30,900 bases of DNA from Chara braunii (GCA_003427395.1 BFEA01000693.1:105885-136784), one strand, 5' to 3'. Shown: positions 1 to 10,439, counted from the stretch's first letter. Notes: generated from the sequence alone by a model not told the origin. Numbers and translations are program-made.

Positions 1-18
1 CCCCCCCCCCCCCCCCCC
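1..18. repeat. poly-C tract at contig edge
   Basis: The first 18 bases are all C. With the poly-A end of the window and the poly-T flanks of the gap, this suggests that the assembly stopped at homopolymers. Confidence 0.95.
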
Positions 19-399
19 TGCTATGAGTTTGGTTGAGTCTGGCTTGGGCAAAACCTGAAAATGTTTTATGAATGGAAATCGGCCTGGACTCGAACTGAGT
101 CAGGACGCGGAGGTGTCGAACCAAAAGAAAGAAAAAACAAAAGAACAAAAGAAAGAAAGAAAGGGCTTATTTCCACTGGCAGTTGAGCAGGTGACCCTTA
201 GGCTACCTGTCGGGCCCAGTAGCCTAGCAAAAATCTTTATTGAAAAAAGGAAAAAAAACTTTTTTTATTATGTCAAGAGGAAGGAAATGACGAAGGAAAA
301 AATATTTGTACTGTATTCGATGATATGTGCTTAGCACAAAATTTTTCCTTGTTCATACCCGCCCCCCCCTCTCCCCCCCTCCCCACCATTGTCTTAAGT
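19..399. other. no gene recognised
   Basis: This stretch has an A/G-rich run (about 123-163), an A/T-rich run (about 238-315) and a C-rich run (359-385). The open frames are short, low in complexity and resemble nothing known. Confidence 0.6.
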
Positions 400-890
400 C
401 CATTGTCCGCTGTCGGGCGAGGCGGTCCCACACCAAGACGCAAAGTATTTTCAGTGTCGGACCTCACGGTCGCATCACGCATGAGTTTTAGAACCGTTTC
501 AACGAAAGACCAACTCCGACCGTGCGCGCCAGCTCTTCCTCTCGCGGCTCCCTGCGACAGGACAGAGGTCCCGCGAGATACAACTCACCTCCACCTGAGG
601 GAGCTGTCACCATCCCTTAGGTGGGCGTATCCCTGTTGAGCTACTGACTCACGTGCGAAAGTTTTTACTTGCAAACGCAGAGGTAAGCCAACCGAGGGCG
701 TTTGCTCGACCGCCGTAGTATAGACATACGTGCGGTTGAACGCCTAAGACAGACCCGTATACGCGTCGGGCATCGGGGCGCTAATCTCCCAAACCGACTT
801 ACAATTCAAGTTGACTCGACTGACGAGTTCACGCATTCTACGCTTTGAATATAAATATAGTTTCAATATGTATGACTCATAACCCAACCC
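400..890 (+). repeat. dispersed repeat A, copy 1
   Basis: This segment is similar, in the same orientation, to 10440-10990. Shared blocks include ACGTGCGAAAG (653-663 and 10755-10765), GAGGGCGTTTGCTCG (about 694-708 and 10798-10812) and CCGTAGTATAGA (about 712-723 and 10817-10828). A hairpin sits at the same place in both copies: arms 591-602 and 613-624 pair at 11 of 12 positions here. The copies are clearly diverged. No coding frame is shared. The family is unknown to me and the boundaries are approximate. Confidence 0.8.
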
Positions 891-2182
891 TTTTTTCGGA
901 GCAGGATCCCCTCAATACTTGAATTATCAAGGATCGCTCGTAAGTTATATACCCTATCCTACCTAGTGATTAAATCCATTCAATATATATTTTATGAAAA
1001 GTCTTGCCATATCACACATAAATAAGAGACAAAATAAGACTGAATAGTTAGGCAAGGAGATGTCTTTTACATTTTTCACAAACAGAGGCAAACATCAAAA
1101 TGAACAAAGCTTCGACTTTTGAAAGAGAAGAAACATAGGCTCTTGGCCTTTCAAACAGACATCACGAACAAAAGTAGGTTCATGACCTTTGAAAGAAAAT
1201 GACATGAATAAGGCTATCTGACCTTGCCAATTATCCTAATCCATTTAGCATCAAGAAAGGGGTAAAGTATGAAAACCAAACCAAATGTACAAAGGTTAGT
1301 GTCGATGAAGAATCAGAGTCGAGACTCAAGTCAACAAAAGTTCGGCAATGCGTGTTGAGTGAATAGTACGTGGTTGGTCGTTTTACTGACCTGCAGACAA
1401 AGTCAATCACATTACACAATCCTAGCAGAGTCAACCATTCATTCACTTTTACACACATTATAGTTACGCTTTCAAATCTTTCAACCAGACATTTTCTTTT
1501 CGATTTAGTCATTCAAGGACCGCTTTTAACCAAACTCAAACCCTTTAGACAATGACTCGAAAATCAGAAATGCCATTTTGTGCAAAGGTTGATGCAAAGT
1601 GTGGGTGTACAGGTTGAGTGAGGGTTGAGTTGGCGAACCAACCTGTTACCATAAGGCAATAACATGTAGTCTTGTATAAACTCATAATGAGTCTTCTTGA
1701 AAGTAAAGGTGACCTCCAATCACACACAGGTCAACACGGTCTCAACACCGCTTTGCTGTCGACACGATCCTATATGAAGTTTAATATACAAAACTTCATT
1801 TTAGTTAGGAATAATACTACATCGACATAACTCCCTCTAGGCAGCCTCTTTAACCTCTTATCATACCAATCTCTAGATATAATCGTCTAAACGAAGAGAA
1901 GTATAAAGCTAACAAGACGAATATTTTTTGCCTTATCATACGAATTAAGAACATGCAGAAGCAAAACATCATCAATCTTATATGGAATAGAATCAAAAGC
2001 TTGATATCAATCAAGAGGTTAAGGTAGCATGACAAGTCACACAAGACCACATTCCTTCTACCTCCACCTTAGTAGAATCCGAAAATAGATATTGTCAGTT
2101 CGTTAGGCTTTTGCGGAATCTTCATAAGAGTTGTCATAAAAGGGTAAATCACACGGGATCCTCATCTTATTGGGCGTGTGGT
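891..2182. other. no gene recognised; weak ~50-bp repetition
   Basis: Only short non-descript frames are present. Between about 1075 and 1215 a motif resembling CTTTTGAAAG or CCTTTGAAAG recurs three times about 50 bases apart, which may be a decayed tandem repeat. Confidence 0.5.
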
Positions 2183-2362
2183 CGTGATAGGGCAGACCTC
2201 ATAGAGTCTCGCTTCTCCTATCACTGTTTGATATCGAAGCACGACTGACGGACAATAAGGCAGGTTTCTCAGAGCCTCGCTTCTCTTATCACCAGAACTT
2301 TTTCTTAGCCGTGCAATTAGGCAATATGGCAAGCCTCTCGGGGCGTCGCTCCTCCTATTACC
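2183..2362. repeat. tandem repeat, ~70 bp x 3
   Basis: Three diverged units begin near 2187, 2256 and 2326. Each contains a GGCA(A/G) block followed by a CTCGCTTCTC-like block and TAT(C/T)AC. A minus-strand open frame of 77 codons (2162-2395) runs through the array and shows a corresponding repetition of about 23 residues (for example GLPYC and NLPYC), but nothing indicates that it is a real protein. Confidence 0.8.
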
Positions 2363-3167
2363 CTCGCAAGTTCTCTCGACGAACTCGGTTGTCACTTTCG
2401 ACGCTTCTTTAAGCCTTGGATCATTCGAAAGTCTTTAAGCTCATGCGGGTAGGCCATACGAAACCTGTGTCCCACATCTGAAAAAGCGTCCGCCTGATCT
2501 CCAAACTTTGTTAGTTTAAGACTTTGAGAAGATTCAGACCTAAATCAATTGTAGGGCAAGAGTTAGTTGATGTTGTCCACTTTCACAACACTTTGACCGA
2601 TAGCACGCACAATCCTTCAATCCATTGTGAACCCCGCTTTATCAATCTCAGGTGGTCTATTAAGCAAGGCAAGACTGCACGGAGTCGATTCCCTTGCGGC
2701 CACATTCCCACAAAAAAAACACTCACATAACAAGACAGTTACATTAAACTTCTCGTTCTCGCTATGTTTTTCAGCAACAGTAAGTCATACACAATTCCTA
2801 TCAACATCAGACAACGAGATCAACATGCATGAGACTCACACTCTATCGTGTATTCACTATATAAGAAATCCAAAATCATTTCAACCATTGCTCATATGGC
2901 ATAACACTTCTCATAGGAAAGTCGCAGATTCACATAGTCAGACTCAGATGTATGCAAGTAATATGGGGTAGTACATACAGTCTGATACAGGGGTATATAT
3001 GAGGCGATGGGAATAATCTCGCTTATCCTAACACTAGTCGATTCGATTTGCACTTAGACGGAGCTTCCCAATGACTCTTTATTGATCTCACTCTCTTTCT
3101 TTTCCCATGACCAAGGTCATCGCCAAAGTGCAAGCAGACCACATAGTACAACATAGTATACCGCATC
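2363..3167. other. no gene recognised
   Basis: I see no conserved domain, RNA gene or clear repeat in this stretch. The open frames are short and unremarkable. Confidence 0.5.
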
Positions 3168-3262
3168 CGCTCACTCGATTGGCAACACACAACACTCGCT
3201 CTCTTGAATCAGCTGCAGACAACACCCTTCCACTCGATTGGCTGCGGACAACACCCGCTCTA
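3168..3262. repeat. tandem repeat, ~29 bp x 3
   Basis: CACTCGATTGGC recurs at 3172 and 3231, and a diverged middle unit carries GCTGCAGACAACACCC. The spacing fits a unit of about 29-30 bp. An A-rich (AAAT)n-like stretch follows at 3304-3350. Confidence 0.7.
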
Positions 3263-3640
3263 TCATGACACAACGGATTTCAGCCAATCTCATGACTATA
3301 ATCGGAAAAAAATAAAATAAAAAAATAAATAAATAAATAGATAAAAATATGAAAGACGGATATGCAACGAGTATGAGTGGGAACGATATACTCAAAGCCA
3401 AGTTTCGTAATCACACGGATATCCAAGAAGTCATGTACAAGCCAAGAGCACAAAGACACCGAGATTCAATCCAAATAAGAGCAATATAATAAACTCTTGA
3501 GCCAATGTTCAAGTCCTCAGGCCACACCAACACGGTATCCAACATCGCTCCTCTCTATCTGGCGCCACACGCTCAGCCTACACTACTTGCCTATACTTCT
3601 ACAACCGCATTCTCGCAACAAACTCACTTCGACTTTGAAG

Positions 3641-3690
3641 ACCACTGTGTATGACGTCAATATCATAGCCGACCTTTCACACACCAGGTA
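3641..3690 (+). other. possible exon end with splice donor
   Basis: The sequence CTTTGAAG is followed by 47 bases ending in CCAG and then GTACGT (donor at 3688), after which a CT-rich stretch begins. CTTTGAAG also precedes the candidate exon at 5158, and CCAG plus a GTAAGT-like donor recurs at 5375 and 6778. This is suggestive only; no protein is recognised. Confidence 0.2.
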
Positions 3691-4620
3691 CGTATCTCTT
3701 TCTTTCTTTTTTTTTATCTCTCTCTTTGTCTAACTCTCAGTGTATGCGTCTTTCTTCGTGTGTATCATAACATCTGTGTATTTGTCACAGTATCTTTGTA
3801 TGTTTGTTTTATGCTATATTGTGCCCTTGTATGTGTCAAAGTGTATGATTTACTTTGACTGTGTCACTGTACATCTGTGTGACACGGCGCACATGTGTAT
3901 CTATGTATGTGTCATCGTGTTTGTGTGAGTGTCACAGTGTCGGTGTCAGTGCCACACTGTTCGTGTCAGTGTCACAATGTCTATGTGTGTATCACATTGC
4001 ACTGCCTGCCTGTGCATTTCTGTGTGTGTCACAGTGTCACTGTATGTCACTTTGTCTTTGTGTGTGCGACCGTGTATGTGACTGTGCACTATGTGTCACC
4101 GTGTCAGTGTCTTTGTGCACCGTGTTTCACTGTGCACTGCGTGTCACCGTGCACTGTGTCACTGTGAATGTGTGTACGTAACTGTGCACTGTATCGCTGT
4201 GTGAATGCCACTGTGAATGTGTGTTGCAACATCTGTGTATGTGTGAGTATGTGTTGCAGCATCTGTGTATGTGTGACTGTGTGTTTTCACTGTGTATCTG
4301 CATATGTCATAGTGTCTGTGTCATTGTGACTGTGTGTATGCCATCATAACCGTGTCAATGTGTGACTGTGTGTGTTTCTCAGTGTGTGTGTATGTGTCAA
4401 AGTGTCTGTGTCCCTATGACTGTGTTTTCACTGGGTATGCGCGTGTCGGTCACAGTGCGACTGTGTGTGTATGCCATCGTGACCGTGTAACTGTGTGTGT
4501 TTCTCAGTGTGTGTGTCCCTGTATCTATGTTACCGCTTGTGTGTCTGTCTGTGTGTGAGTCACAGTGCGCGTCACAGTGTTTGTGTCGTTGTGCATCTGT
4601 GTGATACGGTGCATGTCGCA
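3690..4620 (+). repeat. degenerate TG-rich satellite
   Basis: About 0.9 kb is built of variants of TGTGTCAC(A/T)GTGT. A longer-range repetition is visible: the segments at about 4332-4395 and 4461-4516 match closely with a 128-base offset, and a unit of about 35 bp is duplicated around 4215-4280. Because the motif rarely makes stop codons, several frames stay open on both strands and encode Cys/Val/Ser-rich peptides, which I regard as artefacts. Confidence 0.9.
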
Positions 4621-4969
4621 TACCGTAATGGTGCAGACCAGAACAAGAACCGACCTCTCTCACATAGTACAGGATAGCGCAGCAAAAGACTAAAATACCA
4701 ATGATCAGACTAATCAATGTCGTAATGCAGACCAAGCATACATCATCGTCATCGTAGGGTGTGAAGGGGTCCGAGTGTGGCGCTCACACAGGACGAATGC
4801 GCCAGTCCCCAAACATACACAGACGAGGAGGAGGGAGATCAGACGAAGAAGAGGGGGAAAACGGGAAAGTAGTAAATACCAAGTCTTCGATATAGGTCCA
4901 AATAATCCCTTATCCCAATGTTGCAGTCCCAATGTCGAGTCTGAATCCAAATGTCGTCAAATCTCAAAG

Positions 4970-4976
<7 letters not shown>
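4621..4976. other. no gene recognised
   Basis: This is mixed sequence between the TG satellite and the TC microsatellite, with purine-rich runs around 4825-4870. I recognise nothing in it. Confidence 0.5.

Positions 4977-5040
<64 letters not shown>
4977..5040 (+). repeat. (TC)32 microsatellite
   Basis: There are 64 uninterrupted bases of alternating TC. An uninterrupted tract of this length is likely to be polymorphic. Confidence 0.98.
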
Positions 5041-5043
<3 letters not shown>

Positions 5044-5157
5044 GTCTGTAGATGCTGAGAGGTCAGGTAGCAAGAGGGTGAGGGAGAGATGGTGAACATA
5101 GAGGAGGAAGAAGAAAAACCTCTCTCTCTTTCTTGTGCGCATTACTAACCTTTGAAG

Positions 5158-5375
5158 ATGGCGCCTTGTTGCATGGACATCGAAGACGAAGCTGAAGTTA
5201 TTGCGCCACAGGTAAGTCTCCCTGGCCTCCGCCCTTCTCTCTACTTGGTGCTCAACGCCCAACCTACTTCCTACGTGGCAACTACATGCCTACTAATTGA
5301 CAATGCGACTGTTGACGTCAGCAACCAACGAAGTACTTGAAGATGTCGACCAATGCAGGTCATCGCCAATACCAG
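5158..5375 (+). CDS. possible two-exon gene fragment
   Basis: This is a tentative spliced model. Exon 1 (5158-5211) is exactly 54 nt, starts with ATG just after ACTAAC plus AG, and ends CAG before a consensus donor GTAAGT at 5212. The putative intron (5212-5321, 110 nt) has a TACTAAT branch-site match at 5291-5297 and ends CAG. Exon 2 (5322-5375) is again 54 nt, stays in phase 0 and ends CAG before GTAAGT at 5376. Translation gives 18 acidic-biased residues (MDIEDEAEVI visible) followed by 18 more that include KYLKM. No family is recognised. A downstream acceptor may be the CGCAG at 5582-5586, with CTAAC at 5574-5578, but the sequence after it is CT-rich simple repeat. It could equally be a chance pattern or a captured gene fragment. 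Confidence 0.22.
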
Positions 5376-5894
5376 GTAAGTGCTCTCGCACCATCATCAT
5401 CATCATCCTTTTCTCTCTCTCCCTGTGTCTGTGTGATGGTTCAGTGAAACTCTAACGAAACAGTTGGTTGCAACCACTCGTCTGTTGTCCTCTTCTCCTT
5501 CTCTGCCAACTGTTTACCTGGGCAGTTCTGTTTGACGATATATATATGTTTGACTTTATGTACACATATATATCTAACACACGCAGGTGGTACTCTTTCT
5601 TTCTCTCCCTCTCTCTTCATCTCTCTCTCTCTCACTCATTTTTTTTTCCTGCGTGTCTCTCTCTTCGCGTGTCTTAGTGTGTCTATGTGTGTTGGTGTGT
5701 GAACACATGTATGTCGCGCGTGCATCCCGGAGCACTTCTTGAGCCAACCATGCCAACGAAGCCTCCAATCGACAACGATCGACCACCAATGCACAAGCCT
5801 TCTACCATGATTTAGCCCAACCCTCCGAGTTCAACAAAAGTAATGAGTGCCTCAAGTACACGTTGCAGTAAGCCATGTAGAAGTTCACACAACT
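5376..5894. other. no gene recognised; CT/TG-rich stretches
   Basis: The stretch contains a short (CAT)n run near 5391-5406, pyrimidine-rich runs at 5409-5421 and 5595-5665, and a TG-rich run at 5675-5710. The bases at about 5750-5800 faintly resemble the second candidate exon (CCAACGAAG and CGACCA(C)CAATGCA blocks). Confidence 0.4.
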
Positions 5895-6410
5895 CGCAGG
5901 ACAATTCACGTAGCACCAACTCGGGGAGCATGTAGCACCAAATGCACGAATCAGGTAGCAGCAAGCTAACTAATTAAGTATCACCAAACTCATATTTATG
6001 TTGCCAACATCGCACGTAGTAGTTCATGAAATATGCCACGTAGGTTAGAGCACAAAGTTTACGTAGCATGCACATTCCACGTTGCACCAAGCTCACAAGG
6101 CACGTACCACCAAGCTCGTGAATCGCATACCACCGACAACACAGAGAGAGAGACATGGAGAAGAACGATCCGCGTGGCAAGCATGTAGCACTAAAGAATG
6201 AACTACGTAGCAAGCATGTAGCACCGAAAGCACACCAACTCACATAGCACGTAGGTCAGATCATGAAGCATGTAGCACCAATAGCACACAAACTCACGTA
6301 GCACATAGGTCAGCTCACGTCGCAACGTAGCACCTAAGGAAGGAAGATGAAGCACATACCATAAAAGCACGAGGCTAGTAGCCCAATTCACGTAGCACTG
6401 TATGTGTATA
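5895..6410. repeat. degenerate minisatellite, GTAGCACCAA-type
   Basis: The motif (C)GTAGCACCAA or close variants (GTAGCAGCAA, GTACCACCAA, GTTGCACCAA), usually followed by CTCAC or GCAC blocks, recurs many times at irregular 20-50-base spacing. Examples lie near 5910, 5931, 6092, 6113, 6219 and 6271. The array is heavily mutated and no exact period remains. Confidence 0.7.
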
Positions 6411-6784
6411 TTTCTATGTAGCGGACGATTCATTCGATTTCGCTCAGTCTGTCGATGGAAGTACAGGTCAACTGTGAGATTGGAGACTTACCTGTCGAGA
6501 CGACCCGCCATGTGGCGCAACATACCAAACAAAAATATGGGGACTGCGTACTCCAACATATCGGGCATCGGTCGGCAAAGAGCGCAAAGCTCCTTCTCCA
6601 AGTCGCGATACCTCCCAGTACAAACGGAACGCTAGTGCAGATACGAAGACAACACGACAACAAAACCGCAACCGCTCTCCCTGAATCCTACGGAATGAGG
6701 GTGCCGAAGCTGAGATTCGGTGACGGTCAGCACTGCCTGTACACCCCGAATGTCGGCTTTGTGTGACCGTACGACCAGGTAAGT
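6411..6784. other. no gene recognised; splice-donor-like sites
   Basis: Plus frame 6455-6766 stays open for 103 codons but resembles nothing known. A perfect CAGGTAAGT lies on the plus strand at 6776-6784 just before the polypyrimidine tract, and another on the minus strand at 6494-6486. No supported exon connects to either. Confidence 0.35.
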
Positions 6785-7640
6785 ATTCTCCTCTCCTCTC
6801 TTTCTCATTCTCCTTCTCCTTCTCCTTCACCTTCTTGTTCTTTTTCTTTTTCTTCTTCTTTGTCTTCTTTGTCCCCTTCTTCAACTTCTTTTTCTTTTTC
6901 TTTTTCTTTTTCTTTTTCTTTTTCTTTTTCATCTTTTTTTTTTTCTTTTTTTTTTTCTTCTCCTTCTTCTTCTCCTTCTTCTTCTTCTTATCCTTCTTCT
7001 TTTTATCCTTCGTGTGCTATGTCGTTATTTCTCCCCATTTTAATATCCTCCCCCTACTCGCCTGCTATCGCCTTTCTTCTTTCTCCATGCGCCCCCCTTC
7101 CTCCTCACTTGCATGTGCCTTCGCTCCTCCTTTCCGCCCGCGCATTCATCGAGTCAAACCTCCCGTATCGTCATCATCTTCATTCGCGCAGGCATACGCC
7201 TGAGTTCGTGATCCTGTTGTTTTCCACGCTCGCCCTCTCCTCTGCAAGTTTTCCTTTTCCATTTCTGCGTATTCGTCTCTTTTATCGCCCCCGCATATTA
7301 TCCCTTCCTCGTGTTTGCACGTCATCTCCATAACCATTTCCCCTTCCGTTGTCATTCTTTCCTTCCTCTCCCCGCACTCGCCTTCCTCCATCACGGTCGC
7401 CTTCCTGTAGTCGTCGCCTTCTTTTGAGCCATCATTTCTAAAGCCCTCGTCCGCCCTTTCTCGCTCATCTCCTCATCATTTTTCTCCTCTTCCTCTTTTT
7501 TTTTTTTCTTCTCTCTCTTTCTCTTCTTCTACCACCACTATTACTACTCACACTACCACCGTTATCGTCGCTATCTCGCGTCGCCGGCGCCTTTCCTCCG
7601 CGCTGCCATTTCCTTTCTTGCGACTTGCTTCCACTCATTG
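6783..7640 (+). repeat. long polypyrimidine tract
   Basis: About 230 bases (6783-7015) are almost entirely C and T on the plus strand, with CTTCTC-type triplet patterns and a (TTTTTC)n core near 6889-6930. It continues as pyrimidine-rich sequence to about 7640 with a T-run near 7497-7510. The long F/S-rich and K-rich frames across it on the two strands are products of composition. Homopurine-homopyrimidine DNA with mirror symmetry of this kind can form triplexes. Confidence 0.9.
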
Positions 7641-7849
7641 CCACTTCCTTCTCGGTATGCTCCCTGCCTGGCGGTCACCGTAGGCGAGAGCAATACCTTC
7701 ATTTTTTTTTTTTCTTGCAGCAAGTCATCCTTTCAGTTCGATTTAATCTGCCTCAATTTGTGCGCCAGATTCATCGAATTGAAACTTCTGCGGGATGAAA
7801 AAGAAATAAGAAAAAATATAAATAAAAGAAAATCTCGTAAGATCAAATA
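7641..7849. other. no gene recognised; acceptor-like site
   Basis: A T-tract followed by TTTCTTGCAG (AG at 7719-7720) matches a 3' splice-site consensus. The nearest upstream donor is at 6779, which would need an intron of about 940 bases made of polypyrimidine. That is unlikely for a fungus. Confidence 0.25.
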
Positions 7850-7908
7850 AATAAATAAATAAAAGAAACAAAAATAAACAAAAAAAAAAAATTTAATTAC
7901 TAACTACC

Positions 7909-7934
7909 CCCGTTGTGCCAACTATCACAACGGG
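7909..7934. other. perfect 9-bp hairpin
   Basis: CCCGTTGTG (7909-7917) pairs with CACAACGGG (7926-7934) across an 8-base loop. P2 has a comparable TTGTGGCC...GGCACA structure at about 14959-14978. Confidence 0.8.
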
Positions 7935-8029
7935 CTTTAACTACACTTTACTCTGATATTGAAGTCATGGGTTCGAGCCCTGTGTGTATGAAGGCGGGTG
8001 AAATAAAAGTTGAGTTCCTTGTCAAAATA

Positions 8030-8123
8030 AGCTAGCTCAGGGTCAAGCAGATTCAATCCCTAAGTCCATTACTTAACAACCTACACCCAAACCTACTGAG
8101 CTAGCTCCTACTTCAGGTAGGAG
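8030..8123. other. tRNA-like palindrome with adjacent hairpin (P1)
   Basis: AGCTAGCTCAG (8030-8040) and CTGAGCTAGCT (8096-8106) are perfect 11-bp inverted arms. Read on the minus strand, the segment carries a box-A match TAGCTCAGTAGG (8104-8093) and, about 44 bases on, a box-B-like GGATTGAATC (near 8060-8050). This is the spacing found inside tRNA genes. A second perfect 7-bp hairpin, CTCCTAC/GTAGGAG (8105-8111/8117-8123), abuts it. It is not a convincing intact tRNA because a normal T-arm and acceptor stem are missing. Homologous structures lie at 15163, 23218 and 30639. Confidence 0.75.
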
Positions 8124-8789
8124 TGGGGCAACTCAGATATATGTAAAGTAGCGAGACTCACTCAGCCCAATGGCCCGAACCCCTTCCCGAGTCTAAATGT
8201 GTGCACTTGCTGTTCTGCGTGCCTGTCTGAGTGTTTGTCGAACTTAGTGTGTGTGTGACCCTCAAGGGGGCAGACCCTACTGGGTTAATATTTTCTTGTG
8301 GTCGTGACTTTGAGGGTTGTAGTGGAATAACACTCAAGTGGTGGGGAAAGAGGCCCGCAACACTTAAGAGCAGTACGAAACCCTCAAGTAGCAGGTAGGT
8401 CGGTACTACACCAAGTAGAGGTGGACGTGCCGGGTATCTAAGGCCGAGCAAAAGAGGACAAAAGTTAACATTTTTAAAAGCCCAGTTCCAATAGATAAAC
8501 AGGTACCATCCCAAGTCACAGCGTCTGTCGAAGATGTACCCGACACAACACTAACCTAATCAACCCCTCGACCTTCTCAATCGGAGAGTATTACTACCAA
8601 TCCTTATCATCACAGCGCCCGTCATAACAACGAGCGTGCAAACTCTCGAAATTTTCTCACCGATTTGCCCGGCCTCAATGGCCGAGGAAATCGTTTCAAT
8701 TGTCACGCTAATGTTCGCACACCTTTTTCATTTCAGACCGGCCCCGTCATGGTAGCCAAGATCGTCGTTATTTTGACTGCAAAACTATA

Positions 8790-8817
8790 GCCAAATACCC
8801 TTGTAAGGGTATTTGGC
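8790..8817. other. AAATACCC hairpin, P1 copy
   Basis: GCCAAATACCCTT (8790-8802) pairs perfectly with AAGGGTATTTGGC (8805-8817) across a 2-base spacer. GCAAAA precedes it and CCGACAG follows. Related hairpins lie at 22542-22567, 27830-27847 and 30040-30069. Confidence 0.9.
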
Positions 8818-9130
8818 CCGACAGTATTCTCAGACCCTATTAAGCGATGTCCCTGTCGGGAGGGACGTTTATCACGATCGTTTATACAATTCCCCGTACA
8901 TCTTTCCCCATGATCAAATCAACTGATAAAATATGACAAGATCGATAACATCATTGAACAGATGATACAATACAAACAGTACATGTACTTCTCTCTCCTT
9001 CTGAATGAGAAGACAAGTCCCTTTCCCAAAATAAGACACATCTTTGATAAGTGGATAGCCAAAACCGAGTCTCTGGATTGAGATGTGGTCAGATTCGCAT
9101 TGCCTTCCTTGATATATCCTACCATTGTCG

Positions 9131-9188
9131 GGATTCTAACCCCGGTTCTCCCACATATTCAAACTCCCAACCCAAACTGAATGAACCA
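9131..9188 (-). other. tRNA-like segment in P1
   Basis: On the minus strand, TGGTTCATTCAGTTTGGG (9188-9171) resembles box A. GGGGTTAGAATCC (9143-9131) resembles box B with a T-arm-like flank, 45-47 bases further on. The same pair, with the same spacing, is present on the plus strand at 22168-22228 in P3. Confidence 0.55.
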
Positions 9189-9726
9189 ATGGTGGGGATA
9201 CTGAATCCGTATTACAACGGTGAAAATTATCAAGAGAGAGAATGATTATCTTTTCCCCACCTTTAAACTTTTCTCCCGGACCCTCGTTGGTTGTCCGTAG
9301 AGTCAGAGAATCTAACCCTTTGGACGAGGATCTCAACCGCAACTGTATTACCGTCCCAGCCGAAGTCTAATGCGAGGGGATCGGCGGTCTTGGTCTAAAC
9401 CCACCACAGTCCGGTTGATCAGGCCAGATCTGCGGCCCACCGTGTTGTTATATTAACAGTGGTCCTCGTATTGGTTGCGCAATGATGGGTAAGTCCTAAC
9501 ATTAAAAATTTCATATATTTCAAAACACTACATCCGACCCCTCTGATAACTACCTGAGTTGATTCCTTCACAAGGGTGGCCACCCTTCAGGTCTCACTCG
9601 AGGCCAAACCGGAAGTTGCGCTGCTTGGTTTTACTTGGTCAACAGCCCATGCTGGGAGTTACGTCCCAACGATGACAATTTGTCACCATAGGCTGGGTAA
9701 TATCAGTCCCTCAGACTGACCTCCTA

Positions 9727-9900
9727 ATATGGATGAATGATGTTCAATTCAATATATACCAAAACAAATCATCATCAAAATATTTAATCCTTGTCAGATT
9801 GTCACTTCGTGGATGAATGATGTTCATTCTAAAACCATAAAAATAAAATTTATATCGTCAGGTTGCAACTTAGTGGATGAACAAGGACCATTGTTAGGTT
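9727..9900. repeat. short tandem repeats at the P1 tail
   Basis: Three diverged units contain GTGGATGAA(C/T) and a CAGATTGTCACTT/CAGGTTGCAACTT block separated by A/T-rich spacers. The counterpart in P3 lies at 21371-21620, where units with GTTCATC and CAACCTGACGA blocks are clearer. Confidence 0.7.
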
Positions 9901-9957
9901 GCCATTTAGAGGTCGTGTCCTCCAAGTCCTAATCACAGCTCGGTCAGACACACGTCT

Positions 9958-10439
9958 CGGGGATCGTTCAAAATATATAGAATTGTCCCATATCCCAAAT
10001 GAAAATATTGGCTTCCACGTTACCATCGATGCAAAAATATCTCTCAAAACATCAACATTTCCGAATGAGTTTCCTCCCTTCGATCTCACAGGCTTATCTC
10101 AGACTAACCCTCTAGAGGAATGAGCGACGTCTTTCCAAAACATATCTCTGATGTCTTTTTCGAGCAGGACACTTATCGTGCCGACCCAATATTAATAACT
10201 CGAGGGTCCAAAATAACTCCAAAACTCAATTTAGGTCGCCGTCATACTGATTCCTGAGGTTTCGCCTTCCATAATACGTTTCAAGAATATTCGCATAATA
10301 CTCAGATTTGAGTATTAAGCTGAAGTTGGTCAAAATGATTAAACCCTTTCCACGACAATCATAAAAATCGAACGACACTCCGCCATCCAGATCGATATCT
10401 CAAATGAAGAAACATGTCATAAATAACTCGTTACTGTAC
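9958..10439. other. no gene recognised
   Basis: I see no match to other parts of the window and no recognisable coding sequence. The short open frames here are unremarkable. Confidence 0.5.

Larger units (their letters stand above)
7850..9957 (+). repeat. P-family element, copy P1
   Basis: This 2.1-kb segment matches the reverse complement of 21326-23480 along its length. Clear blocks include the region around 9365-9460 (against about 21890-21985), the 9050-9080 block (against 22290-22320) and the tail near 9922-9954 (against about 21330-21360). An (AAAT)n stretch and a 12-base A run (about 7880-7891) mark the left edge. Ordered landmarks: hairpin 7909-7934, box-B-like GGGTTCGAGCCC at 7969-7980, tRNA-like palindrome 8030-8106, second hairpin 8105-8123, AAATACCC hairpin 8790-8817, minus-strand tRNA-like motif 9131-9188 and a tandem repeat 9727-9900. 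No long reading frame is present. In the best-conserved stretches most P1/P3 differences are transitions. The mobile-element class is uncertain. Confidence 0.85.

Noticed and set aside
400-890. Repeat A as rDNA
   Set aside because: I do not recognise any universally conserved rRNA block in it, and the two copies are too diverged for rDNA.
6763-7333. Long Phe/Ser-rich and Lys-rich frames
   Set aside because: They are translations of the polypyrimidine tract and its complement.
8030-8106. True tRNA genes at the box A/box B pairs
   Set aside because: No copy gives a complete cloverleaf with a proper acceptor stem and 5-bp T-stem; they look tRNA-derived.
8790-8826. Helitron 3' end (terminal hairpin)
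   Set aside because: The hairpin is not followed by a CTRR end about 10 bases later, and homology among copies continues past it.
8905-9075. Conserved peptide encoded by both P1 and P3
   Set aside because: A similar string (NQ.IKYD...QMIQYK) appears in both, but substitutions are not biased to third positions and the frame breaks in P3; shared ancestry of non-coding DNA explains it.
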